DNA of 64,000 nt, taken from Chloroflexota bacterium (lineage in GTDB: Bacteria > Chloroflexota > Dormibacteria > Aeolococcales > Aeolococcaceae). Shown here in pieces: positions 16,891 to 23,744 of the stretch. A model generated the notes under the pieces. The model did not search any database. It had not been told where the DNA came from and worked only from the letters and a program-made list of their open reading frames with translations. A program made the position numbers and the translations under genes. The stretch spans positions 62,001-126,000 of the forward strand of contig VBIQ01000007.1 of NCBI GenBank assembly GCA_005880985.1. Direction: 5' to 3'. Every line of letters begins with the position of its first letter. The first letter of the stretch is position 1.

Positions 16891-18287
16891 GCCGTCGCCT
16901 CGGCGATGTCCCGCGCTCGCGGCCGCCCGAGCGGCGACCGGCGCTCGACGTCACCGTCACCATCGACGACCGGCCGGTCGGCGCCGTGCCCCCGCCGGGA
17001 CCGGCCCCTGCGGCGGCGCCGCGCGAGCACGGTCAGGGGTTCGGGGCGGTGCTGCGCCGCCGCGACTTCCGCCTGCTGTGGGCGGCGCAGGCCGCCAGCC
17101 AGCTGGCCGACAAGTTCCTGATGCTGGCGCTGATCGTGCTGGTCTACGACCTCAGTCATCGCAGCACGCTCCAATCCCTGCTGATGCTCGCCTACACGGG
17201 TCCCAGCGTGGTGCTGAGCGCTGCCGCCGGGGTGTTCGCCGACCGCCACGACAAACGTGCCCTGATGATCGGCACCAATCTCGCCCGCGGCGGTCTCATC
17301 CTGCTGGTGCCGCTCGCCCAGGTGGTGCCCTACCTGCGGCACCGCGCCTGGCCGCTGCTGGTGGTCACCCTGGCGTTCAGCTGCATCGGCCAGGTGTTCG
17401 CCCCCGCGGAAGCGGCCAGCATCCCCTTCCTGGTGCGGCGGCGGCAGCTGATGGTGGCCACCTCGCTGTTCATGACCACGGTGATCGTCACCCTGGTCGC
17501 CGGGGTGCCCCTGGCGAGCATCTGCATCAAGCTGCTCGGTCACTACGTGCCCTTCTTCATCGCCGGCGCGCTGCTCGGCATCGCCGCCCTGTGCATCTGG
17601 CGCATGAACACCAGCCTCCGGGCGCAGGGCCAGGCGCCGCGCACCGACGTGCTGCGGGAGATGCGCGACGGCCTGGTGATCCTCGGCCGCCATCCGGCGC
17701 TGCGCCTCGCCCTGGCGCAGCTGGCGCTGTCGCTGACGGTGGTGTTCACCCTGTTCGCGCTCGCCCCCGCCTACATTCACACCGTGCTGCGCAAGGACGA
17801 CACCGACACCTACCTGCTGCTCATCCCCGCCACCCTGGGGATGGTGGCGATGGCCCTGCTCCTCGGCCATCGCTCGGGCCGGCTCTCTCGGGGCCGGGCG
17901 CTGCTGGCCGGGCTGGCCGTCGGCGGCTGCTCTCTGGTGGCGGTCGGCCTGGTTCCCGACGCCATCAAGTCCGCCGGCGCCGGGCTGGCGCTGACCCCGG
18001 TCGCGGTCGGGGTGTCGGTGGTGTTCGGCGCGGCTCTGGGATTGCTGATGATCCCCGCCTTCACCGTGCTCCAGGAGCGCACCGACGAGCAGACCCGGGG
18101 ACGGATCTTCGGTGGCATCTTCACCGTGATCAACGCCGCGGTCGCCCTCCCGCTGCTGCTGGCCGGGGGGCTGGCCGACGCCTTCGGGGTCGACCGGGTG
18201 ATCGCCGGCCTCGGGGTCATCCTGCTGCTGGTGTGCGCCGGTGCCATCCTGGCCGGCCGCCGCGTCCTCGGCGTGCTCGAACGCTGA
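16887..18287 (+). CDS. Major facilitator superfamily transporter
   Basis: A 466-residue membrane protein with about 12 hydrophobic segments after a ~55-residue hydrophilic N terminus. The first loop has the MFS pattern AAGVFADRHDKRALMIGTNLARGG (GxxxDRxxRR-like, in two parts). The N-terminal segment RRRDFRLLWAAQAASQLADK is typical of drug-efflux/enterobactin-exporter-like MFS proteins (MFS_3/DHA3). The substrate cannot be read from sequence. It starts with ATGA overlap to rsmA, so it is probably co-transcribed with it. Confidence 0.85.
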   Translation: MSRRLGDVPRSRPPERRPALDVTVTIDDRPVGAVPPPGPAPAAAPREHGQGFGAVLRRRDFRLLWAAQAASQLADKFLMLALIVLVYDLSHRSTLQSLLMLAYTGPSVVLSAAAGVFADRHDKRALMIGTNLARGGLILLVPLAQVVPYLRHRAWPLLVVTLAFSCIGQVFAPAEAASIPFLVRRRQLMVATSLFMTTVIVTLVAGVPLASICIKLLGHYVPFFIAGALLGIAALCIWRMNTSLRAQGQAPRTDVLREMRDGLVILGRHPALRLALAQLALSLTVVFTLFALAPAYIHTVLRKDDTDTYLLLIPATLGMVAMALLLGHRSGRLSRGRALLAGLAVGGCSLVAVGLVPDAIKSAGAGLALTPVAVGVSVVFGAALGLLMIPAFTVLQERTDEQTRGRIFGGIFTVINAAVALPLLLAGGLADAFGVDRVIAGLGVILLLVCAGAILAGRRVLGVLER

Positions 18288-18438
18288 GCTGCTGACACGG
18301 CCGCGAATCCCTCTGCAACGGCGGCGTCGCGGCCGCGACAAGAGCTGATCGACGGGGGGGCGCACCGGGGATGCGGGTGCCACGCTCTGCGGGTCCCGCC
18401 CGGCGTGCCCGGGAAGCAACCAGGAGTCCAACCCCCGA

Positions 18439-18624
18439 ATGCGTGCCATCGTCACGTGCGAGTGCTGCGGTCACCGTCAGACCGTGGCCCGTGCGATTCG
18501 CAAACCGGAGTCGTTCTACCTGGTCTGCCACGACTGCGAGCGCAGCCTGCGCATCGAGGTCACCGCCGAGGACATCAGCGCCGCCCAGGCGAGCGGCGCC
18601 CGGTCGGCGACCACCGCCGCCTGA
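18439..18624 (+). CDS. Small zinc-ribbon-like protein
   Basis: 61 residues: MRAIVTCECCGHRQTVARAI, then YLVCHDCERSLRIEV. The two CxxC pairs (CECC and CHDC, overlapping spacing) are a plausible zinc ribbon. AGGAG at 18422-18426 lies 12 nt upstream of the ATG, so unlike many neighbours it has a Shine-Dalgarno. I do not recognise a named family. The 150 bp upstream (18288-18438) is GC-rich with no obvious gene. Confidence 0.6.
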   Translation: MRAIVTCECCGHRQTVARAIRKPESFYLVCHDCERSLRIEVTAEDISAAQASGARSATTAA

Positions 18625-18725
18625 TCCGAATCACGCTCGGCTCGAGCTCGGTGCAGACGGGCGGGGTATCATCGGGCCGAGATCGCTGACCCGCCGAGGT
18701 CGCGGGAGCGGCGGCTGGGGCCGTG

Positions 18726-18802
18726 GGGCGCATAGCTCAGTTGGTACGAGCGCTGCGTTGACATCGCAGAGGTCTCAGGTTCGATCCCTGATGCGCCCAC
18801 CA
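18726..18802 (+). tRNA. tRNA-Val(GAC)
   Basis: The cloverleaf is complete. The acceptor stem is GGGCGCA/TGCGCCC (18726-18732 with 18792-18798), followed by discriminator A and an encoded CCA to 18802. The D stem is GCTC/GAGC. The anticodon arm CTGCG-TTGACAT-CGCAG gives anticodon GAC. The T arm is TCAGG-TTCGATC-CCTGA. GAC decodes GUC/GUU valine codons. Confidence 0.96.
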
Positions 18803-18826
18803 CCCCTCGGGTGCCGACCGGTCCGG

Positions 18827-18845
18827 GCCGGGCTCCGGCGGTTTT
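18827..18845 (+). terminator. Possible intrinsic terminator after tRNA-Val
   Basis: A GCCGG-GCT-CCGGC hairpin (18827-18839) is followed by GGTTTT. The stem is short and the U-run has only four bases, so it is a weak candidate. Its position 25 nt after the tRNA fits. Confidence 0.4.
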
Positions 18846-18950
18846 GCACACATGTTGTGCACAGCCCCAGAGCGCCGGAGTGAGGCAGCTCGACAGCAGT
18901 TGTCCACACCGTCGACAAGCGACGCGCCGGCCGGGGTTAAGCGTTGTGGA
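18845..18950 (+). promoter_or_regulatory. DnaA-box-like sites and inverted repeat
   Basis: TTGTCCACA (18900-18908) is identical to the actinobacterial DnaA-box consensus. TTGTGCACA (18855-18863) differs from it by one base, and a weaker reverse-oriented TGTGG site lies near 18945. An inverted repeat TGCACA-CATGT-TGTGCA spans 18845-18861. The stretch is non-coding and leads into an AT-rich segment (about 18980-19030), rare in this GC-rich window. No dnaA or dnaN is nearby, so I do not call an origin. Confidence 0.4.
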
Positions 18951-19002
18951 GCGGGAGGGCCGCTGTGTGTTGTGCTCGATCCGAACTTTGACTAAGAAAG
19001 TA

Positions 19003-19033
19003 TTGACAAAGGATGAAGGAGCAGTCGTAGACT
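19003..19033 (+). promoter_or_regulatory. Promoter of the small zinc-finger gene
   Basis: TTGACA (19003-19008) and TAGACT (19028-19033) are separated by 19 bp, in an AT-rich patch. The -10 ends 9 nt before ATG 19043, so the transcript is probably leaderless or nearly so. This is one of the few promoters here with a consensus -35. Confidence 0.65.
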
Positions 19034-19042
19034 GCTGTGCGC

Positions 19043-19354
19043 ATGGAAGAGAGGAGGACTGACACCGTTCGTCCGAGCATGCCGGTGCGTCGCATCTGCG
19101 CTCGCGCCGGTTGTGGGGTCCCTGTCAAGAAACCGCTGGCCAAGTACTGCAGCGTGCGCTGCTGCTCCATCGATCCGCTGCGGCACGAGCGCCTGCGTGT
19201 GCAGGCGCGACTGGCCAGCCGGCGCCCGGTGCTGCCGATGGCACGCCAGCTCTCGCTGGGGCTGGCCGGTAGCTCCAATCCCGAAGCCTTCCTGGCGCAC
19301 CTGTGCGAAGGGCGCGAGGACGCTCCGGGGGGACTGTCCCGGCTCGTCGTCTGA
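19043..19354 (+). CDS. Small cysteine-rich (C4 zinc-finger) protein
   Basis: 103 residues. A Cys cluster RICARAGCGVPV ... KYCSVRCCSIDPLRHERLR (CxxxxC then CxxxC) looks like a zinc-binding knuckle, followed by a basic helix; the C-terminal half has no recognisable domain. I chose ATG 19043 because TAGACT lies 9 nt upstream; ATG 19079 would start directly before the Cys cluster and has AGGAGG about 20 nt upstream. Function is unknown; its strong promoter argues it is expressed. Confidence 0.6.
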   Translation: MEERRTDTVRPSMPVRRICARAGCGVPVKKPLAKYCSVRCCSIDPLRHERLRVQARLASRRPVLPMARQLSLGLAGSSNPEAFLAHLCEGREDAPGGLSRLVV

Positions 19355-19404
19355 GCGCTGCTGTCACCGCCCGCGTCGATCAGGGCACGGTGACGAGGCG
19401 CCGG

Positions 19405-19410
19405 TACAAT
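19405..19410 (+). promoter_or_regulatory. -10 hexamer of a probable leaderless thrS transcript
   Basis: TACAAT ends 8 nt before ATG 19419 with no Shine-Dalgarno between them. No clear -35. Confidence 0.5.
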
Positions 19411-19418
19411 GCCGCGTC

Positions 19419-21233
19419 ATGCCCGAGGACCTGGTGGATGACGCGGCAGAAGCCGGCGCACCGTTAGAGGCACCGCAGCAGCCCACTCTCGAGATCCTGC
19501 GGCACAGCGCCGCGCACCTGATGGCCGCGGCGGTGGTCGAGCTCTTCCCGGGAGCGCAGTACGACGTGGGCCCACCCACGTCGGACGGCTTCTTCTACAA
19601 CTTCCGCCTCCCCCGGGGCGCCACCTTCTCCGAGGATGACCTGGCGGCCATCGAGAAGCGCATGGGCCAGCTGGTCGAGCGACGCCTGCCCTTCGAGCGC
19701 TCAGTGCTCGGCCGCGGCGAGGCGCGCGCGCTCTTCAGCGAGCTGGACCAGCCCTTCAAGGTCGACATCATCGATCGCCTGGGAGATGCGGTCGATACTG
19801 TCGGAATCTACCGGACCGGGGACTTCGTCGATCTCTGCCGGGGACCGCACGTCCCCGACAGCGGGTGGCTCGGTGCCGTCCGCCTGATGCGGGTCGCCGG
19901 CGTCTACTGGCGAGGCGACGAGCGCAACGAGCAGCTGCAGCGCATCTACGGAACCGCCTGGTTCACCCGCGAGGAGCTGGACGCTCACCTCGAGCGCCTG
20001 GCGGAGGCGGAGCGGCGAGACCACCGGCGGCTCGGCCGCGAGCTCGACCTCTTCAGCGTCAGCGAGGAGCTCGGCGGCGGGCTGGTGCTCTGGCACCCCA
20101 ATGGCGGCCTGGTGCGGAGCGTGATCGAAGACCACTGGCGCGAGGCTCACCGGGGCGGCGGTTACGACCTGGTCTTCAGCCCCCACATCGCCCAGCGCGG
20201 GCTCTGGGAGACCAGCGGGCACGTCGACTTCTTCGCCGAGAACATGTACGGGCCGCTGTTCATCGATGAGCGACCGTTCCAGCTCAAGCCGATGAACTGC
20301 CCCTTCCACATCCTGATCTACAAGTCGCAGGCCCGTTCCTACCGCGACCTGCCGATCCGTTTCGCCGAGCTCGGCACCGTCTACCGCTACGAGCGCAGCG
20401 GTGTGCTCCACGGGCTGCTGCGGGTCCGGGGCTTCACCCAGGACGACGCCCACATCTTCTGCCGGCCGGAGCAGATCGAGGGGGAGATCGGCCGGGTGGT
20501 GGACTTCTGCCTCGACATGTTCCGCACCTTCGGCTTCGCCGACGTCAACATCTACCTCAGCACCAGGCCGGACAAGGCACAGGGCAGCGAGGAGGACTGG
20601 CGGCGGGCCGAGTCCGTGCTCGAGGGCCAGCTGCGGCAGCGCGACATCGCCTACCGGGTCGACCCCGGGGCCGGCACCTTCTACGGCCCCAAGATCGACA
20701 TGAAGGTGCTCGACGCCCTGGGCCGGGAGTGGCAGTGCGCCACCGTGCAGTTCGACTTCACCCAGCCGGAGAACTTCCAGCTCGAGTACACCGGGGAGGA
20801 GGGCGGCCGGCACCGCCCGGTGATGGTCCACCGTGCTCTGCTCGGCAGCATGGAGCGGTTCTTCGGGGTGCTGATCGAACACTACGCGGGACATTTCCCG
20901 CTCTGGCTGGCACCCGTGCAGTGCGAGATCGTTCCCGTCCAGGACGACGTTCCCGAGGTGGTCGCCCTGGCCGCCGCGGTGGTCGGCCGGCTCCGCGATG
21001 CCGGCCTGCGCGCCGCGGTGAGCGACAAACCCGGCGAACGATTGCCGAAGAAGATCCGCGACGCAGAGCTGCGTCGTGTCCCGTACGTGGTGGCGGTGGG
21101 ACGCCGCGACGTCGAGCGCGGCGACGACCGGGTCACGGTGCGTGACACCCGCCGCGGTGGTCAGTACGAGCTCGCCGTCAGCGACCTGGCCGAACAGTTG
21201 CGGACAGAGGCCGCCGAGAAGCGGGCCGATTAG
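19419..21233 (+). CDS. thrS: Threonyl-tRNA synthetase lacking the TGS domain
   Basis: This class II synthetase charges tRNA-Thr. The N2 editing domain is present, with HSAAHLMA (HxxxH) and CRGPHVPDSG (CxxxH). The catalytic core has MNCPFHILIY, RFAELGTVYRYERSG and RGFTQDDAHIF, and the anticodon domain follows. At 604 residues it is ~35-40 shorter than the common form. The editing domain begins about 30 residues from the start, with no N-terminal TGS domain. The start is set by the TACAAT at 19405 and by lack of conservation upstream. Confidence 0.94.
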   Translation: MPEDLVDDAAEAGAPLEAPQQPTLEILRHSAAHLMAAAVVELFPGAQYDVGPPTSDGFFYNFRLPRGATFSEDDLAAIEKRMGQLVERRLPFERSVLGRGEARALFSELDQPFKVDIIDRLGDAVDTVGIYRTGDFVDLCRGPHVPDSGWLGAVRLMRVAGVYWRGDERNEQLQRIYGTAWFTREELDAHLERLAEAERRDHRRLGRELDLFSVSEELGGGLVLWHPNGGLVRSVIEDHWREAHRGGGYDLVFSPHIAQRGLWETSGHVDFFAENMYGPLFIDERPFQLKPMNCPFHILIYKSQARSYRDLPIRFAELGTVYRYERSGVLHGLLRVRGFTQDDAHIFCRPEQIEGEIGRVVDFCLDMFRTFGFADVNIYLSTRPDKAQGSEEDWRRAESVLEGQLRQRDIAYRVDPGAGTFYGPKIDMKVLDALGREWQCATVQFDFTQPENFQLEYTGEEGGRHRPVMVHRALLGSMERFFGVLIEHYAGHFPLWLAPVQCEIVPVQDDVPEVVALAAAVVGRLRDAGLRAAVSDKPGERLPKKIRDAELRRVPYVVAVGRRDVERGDDRVTVRDTRRGGQYELAVSDLAEQLRTEAAEKRAD

Positions 21234-21254
21234 AAGGACCGTGGGTACCCGGGG

Positions 21255-21282
21255 TTGAGTTTGCGGCTTGCCGTGGTATCCT
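21255..21282 (+). promoter_or_regulatory. Promoter of the infC operon
   Basis: TTGAGT (21255-21260) and TATCCT (21277-21282) are separated by 16 bp. Transcription would start near 21289, giving a leader of about 146 nt before infC. Confidence 0.5.
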
Positions 21283-21288
21283 CCCGGC

Positions 21289-21434
21289 CGGACGCCCCCG
21301 GGGGGCGCCGCGAAGCGGGTTCCGGGCACGGGCCCCACCTTCCGGGCTTGCCTTGAGGGTCCAGGCAACCGACACTGGATAGCGGTCGCTGTCCAGTTTT
21401 TCATTTCCAGGGATCCGTCAGGAGGCTTCGACCC
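21289..21434 (+). promoter_or_regulatory. infC leader with terminator-type attenuator (possible L20-type)
   Basis: The untranslated leader contains a hairpin TTGCCT/AGGCAA (21348-21353 with 21363-21368) followed by an intrinsic terminator at 21374-21401, then the infC ribosome-binding site at 21421-21425. A terminator between promoter and infC-rpmI-rplT is the arrangement used for L20-controlled attenuation in Firmicutes. Whether L20 is the effector here is inference. The 201-bp gap 21234-21434 holds only these elements. Confidence 0.5.
21374..21404 (+). terminator. Intrinsic terminator in the infC leader
   Basis: ACTGGATAGC and GCTGTCCAGT pair over 10 bp (one G-T) around a GGTC loop and run directly into TTTTTCATTT. 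It is the clearest factor-independent terminator on the + strand of the window. It lies upstream of infC rather than after a gene, so it probably serves as an attenuator. Confidence 0.75.
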
Positions 21435-22112
21435 ATCGCGTTCCGTGAGCTCCGCATCAACGACCAGATCCGCATTCCCACCGTGCGACTCTTCGACGAC
21501 ACCACCCAGGAATCGCTCGGCATCGTTCCCATCGAGCGGGCTCGGCAGATCGCCTTGGAGCGGGAGCTCGACCTGGTCGAGGTGGCACCACAGGCCAGCC
21601 CACCGGTATGCCGTCTCATGGACTACGGGCGGTTCAAATTCGAGGCTCTCAAGCGGGAGAAGGACAGCCGCCGCGAGCACAACGTCATCCGGCTCAAGGA
21701 GATGAAGCTCCGGCCGAAGATCTCGGAGCACGACTTCCAGACCAAGTTCGGATACGTCAAGCACTTCCTCGGCGACGGCGACAAGGTGAAGCTGACGATC
21801 ATGTTTCGGGGACGCGAGATGGTCCACCAGGAGTACGGCCGCCGGCTCCTCGACCGTATGGCGAATGAGTTGAAGGACATCGCCGTGGTCGAGCGGATGC
21901 CGCTGGTCGAGGGCCGCAACATGATCATGATCCTGAGCCCGCTTGCCAAGAAGCAGGCCAAGGGCCACCACACCGACGCGGCGCGGGCCACCACCCGCGC
22001 GGCGCGGCCGGCAGCCGGCGGTGAGGGCGACGAGCGGCAGCCGGCGGTGCAGGCCGCTGCCGCACCGACCAATGGGAGGGCTGGCAGCGATGCCGAAGAT
22101 CAAAACCCATAA
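21435..22112 (+). CDS. infC: Translation initiation factor IF-3, AUC start
   Basis: IF-3 binds the 30S subunit and proofreads start-codon choice. The conserved entry [16 protein letters not shown] lies upstream of the first ATG/GTG/TTG (GTG 21483), so the true start must be earlier. ATC 21435 sits 9 nt after GGAGG (21421-21425) and gives I(M)[12 protein letters not shown]. Rare AUU/AUC/AUA starts are a known autoregulatory feature of infC. Other motifs are [20 protein letters not shown] and, in the C-domain, [17 protein letters not shown]. There is an Ala-rich tail after residue 175. 225 residues; the end overlaps rpmI by 23 bp. Confidence 0.88.
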   Translation: MAFRELRINDQIRIPTVRLFDDTTQESLGIVPIERARQIALERELDLVEVAPQASPPVCRLMDYGRFKFEALKREKDSRREHNVIRLKEMKLRPKISEHDFQTKFGYVKHFLGDGDKVKLTIMFRGREMVHQEYGRRLLDRMANELKDIAVVERMPLVEGRNMIMILSPLAKKQAKGHHTDAARATTRAARPAAGGEGDERQPAVQAAAAPTNGRAGSDAEDQNP

Positions 22113-22287
22113 GGGGACCCAGAAGCGCTTCCGGGTCACCGGAACGGGCAAGGTGATGCGGCGAGCCGCCTTCCAGTCGCACCTGCTGGAGAAGAAGAGC
22201 GGTAAGCGCAAGCGAGGCTATGCCAGACAGCATCCGGTCGCTCCCCAGGACGTGCGCGAGGTGACGCGCATCGCCCCCTACCTGTAG
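22090..22287 (+). CDS. rpmI: 50S ribosomal protein L35
   Basis: 65 residues starting [20 protein letters not shown], with the conserved KSGKRKRGY segment; length and sequence are standard for L35. The ATG lies inside the 3' end of infC (23-bp overlap, different frame), preceded by GGGAGGG at about 22075. It is part of infC-rpmI-rplT. Confidence 0.95.
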   Translation: MPKIKTHKGTQKRFRVTGTGKVMRRAAFQSHLLEKKSGKRKRGYARQHPVAPQDVREVTRIAPYL

Positions 22288-22299
22288 GAGGGATTGGTC

Positions 22300-22662
22300 A
22301 TGGCCAGGGTCAAGCGGAGCGTGGTGGCGCGAGCTCGCCACAAGAAGGTGCTCGAGCTGGCGGAGGGGTTCACCGGCACCCATCGCCGCCTGTACAAGTC
22401 GGCCAACGAGGCGGTGATGCACTCGCTGGCGTATGCATACCGCGACCGCCGGCAGCGCAAGGGCGATATGCGGGGGCTCTGGATCGCGCGCATCAACGCC
22501 GCGGCGCGCCAGAACGGACTGGCCTATAACACGTTCATGCACGGTCTCCGCGCCGCCGGCATCGAGGTCAATCGCAAGATGCTCGCCGACGTCGCGGTCA
22601 ACGATCCCGCTGCCTTCCGGCAGCTGGTCGAGCTCGCCCGGGGCGCGCTGACGCCGGCGTGA
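22300..22662 (+). CDS. rplT: 50S ribosomal protein L20
   Basis: 120 residues beginning [20 protein letters not shown], with [20 protein letters not shown], the 23S-binding core of L20. AGGAGGGA at 22287-22293 is a strong Shine-Dalgarno for ATG 22300. L20 nucleates 50S assembly and in Firmicutes represses its own operon through the infC leader. It overlaps pheS by 4 bp. Confidence 0.95.
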   Translation: MARVKRSVVARARHKKVLELAEGFTGTHRRLYKSANEAVMHSLAYAYRDRRQRKGDMRGLWIARINAAARQNGLAYNTFMHGLRAAGIEVNRKMLADVAVNDPAAFRQLVELARGALTPA

Positions 22663-23729
22663 GCTCCGGGGCCATGACGCCCGGCGCCGCCGCTGCTCAG
22701 GGCCAGCCTGGCGACGACGCCCATGCGGTGACAGCGCAGGCTCTCGACGAGGTGGTGGCGGCGACCGACCTGCGGCACCTCGACGAGGTGCGCGCCCGCT
22801 ATCTGGGACGCGGCGACGGCCTGCTCACCGTGCTCAAGCGCCGGGTGGGCGGCATGACCGATCCCGCGGCCCGGGCACAGCTCGGCAAGACGCTGAACGA
22901 GCTGTCCACACGGGTCGAGGAGGCGCTCGCGGAACGGCAGGCGGCGCTGTCCGCCGCGGTGGAGAGCCAGCGGCGGCAGAGCGAGGTGGTCGATCTCACC
23001 CGACCGGCACCGCCGCTGCGTCGCGGCTATCTGCACCCCACCACCCGCTGCGCCCGCGATATCCGCCGCATCTTCGCTCACCTTGGCTACACCGCCGTCG
23101 GCGGCCCCGAGGTGGAGTACGACCGCTACAACTTCACCCTGGTCAACATGCCGCCAGGGCACCCGTCACGCGACACCCAGGCCACCTTCTACATCGACGA
23201 CGTCCGGCTGCTGCGCACCCACACCAGCCCGGTGCAGATCCGCAGCATGGTGGCCCTGGGCGTGCCGCTCAAGGTGATCGTCCCCGGCAAGGCGTACCGG
23301 CGTGACTACGACGCCACCCACTTTCCGATGTTTCATCAGGTGGAGGGGCTCTGCGTCGACCGCGACATCACCGTCGCCGACCTCAAGGGCACGCTGGAGT
23401 TCTTCGCCCGTTCGATGTTCGGTCCCGAGCGCGCCATCCGCCTGCGCCCGCACCACTTCCGCTTCACCGAACCGTCGCTCGAGGTCGACGTCTCCTGCAT
23501 GGTCTGTGGCGGTGACGGCTGCCGCACCTGCAAGGGCAGCGGCTGGATCGAGATCCTCGGCAGCGGGATGGTCCACCCCGATGTGCTCCGCAACGGTGGT
23601 GTCGATCCCGATCGCTTCACCGGTTTCGCCTTCGGTATGGGCATCGAGCGCATCGCCCAGCTGGCGTACGGGATCGAGGACGGCCGGCTGCTCTATGAGA
23701 ACGACCTGCGCTTCATCCGTCAGATGTGA
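22659..23729 (+). CDS. pheS: Phenylalanyl-tRNA synthetase alpha subunit
   Basis: Class II synthetase catalytic subunit. An N-terminal coiled-coil tRNA-binding region (about residues 25-115) leads to [15 protein letters not shown], then [32 protein letters not shown] and the Cys-rich insert [15 protein letters not shown] typical of bacterial PheS. Motif 3 is [17 protein letters not shown]. 356 residues. GTG 22659 overlaps the rplT stop; ATG 22674 is an alternative. Confidence 0.95.
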   Translation: MSSGAMTPGAAAAQGQPGDDAHAVTAQALDEVVAATDLRHLDEVRARYLGRGDGLLTVLKRRVGGMTDPAARAQLGKTLNELSTRVEEALAERQAALSAAVESQRRQSEVVDLTRPAPPLRRGYLHPTTRCARDIRRIFAHLGYTAVGGPEVEYDRYNFTLVNMPPGHPSRDTQATFYIDDVRLLRTHTSPVQIRSMVALGVPLKVIVPGKAYRRDYDATHFPMFHQVEGLCVDRDITVADLKGTLEFFARSMFGPERAIRLRPHHFRFTEPSLEVDVSCMVCGGDGCRTCKGSGWIEILGSGMVHPDVLRNGGVDPDRFTGFAFGMGIERIAQLAYGIEDGRLLYENDLRFIRQM

Positions 23730-23744
23730 GCGGCTGAGCCACGC

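Noticed and set aside
18726-18900. tRNA-Val as an integration site for a mobile element
   Set aside because: No integrase and no duplicated tRNA 3' end downstream were found; flanking genes are conserved housekeeping genes.
18845-19035. Replication origin
   Set aside because: Only two good DnaA-like boxes are present, and dnaA, dnaN, rpmH and parAB are not nearby.
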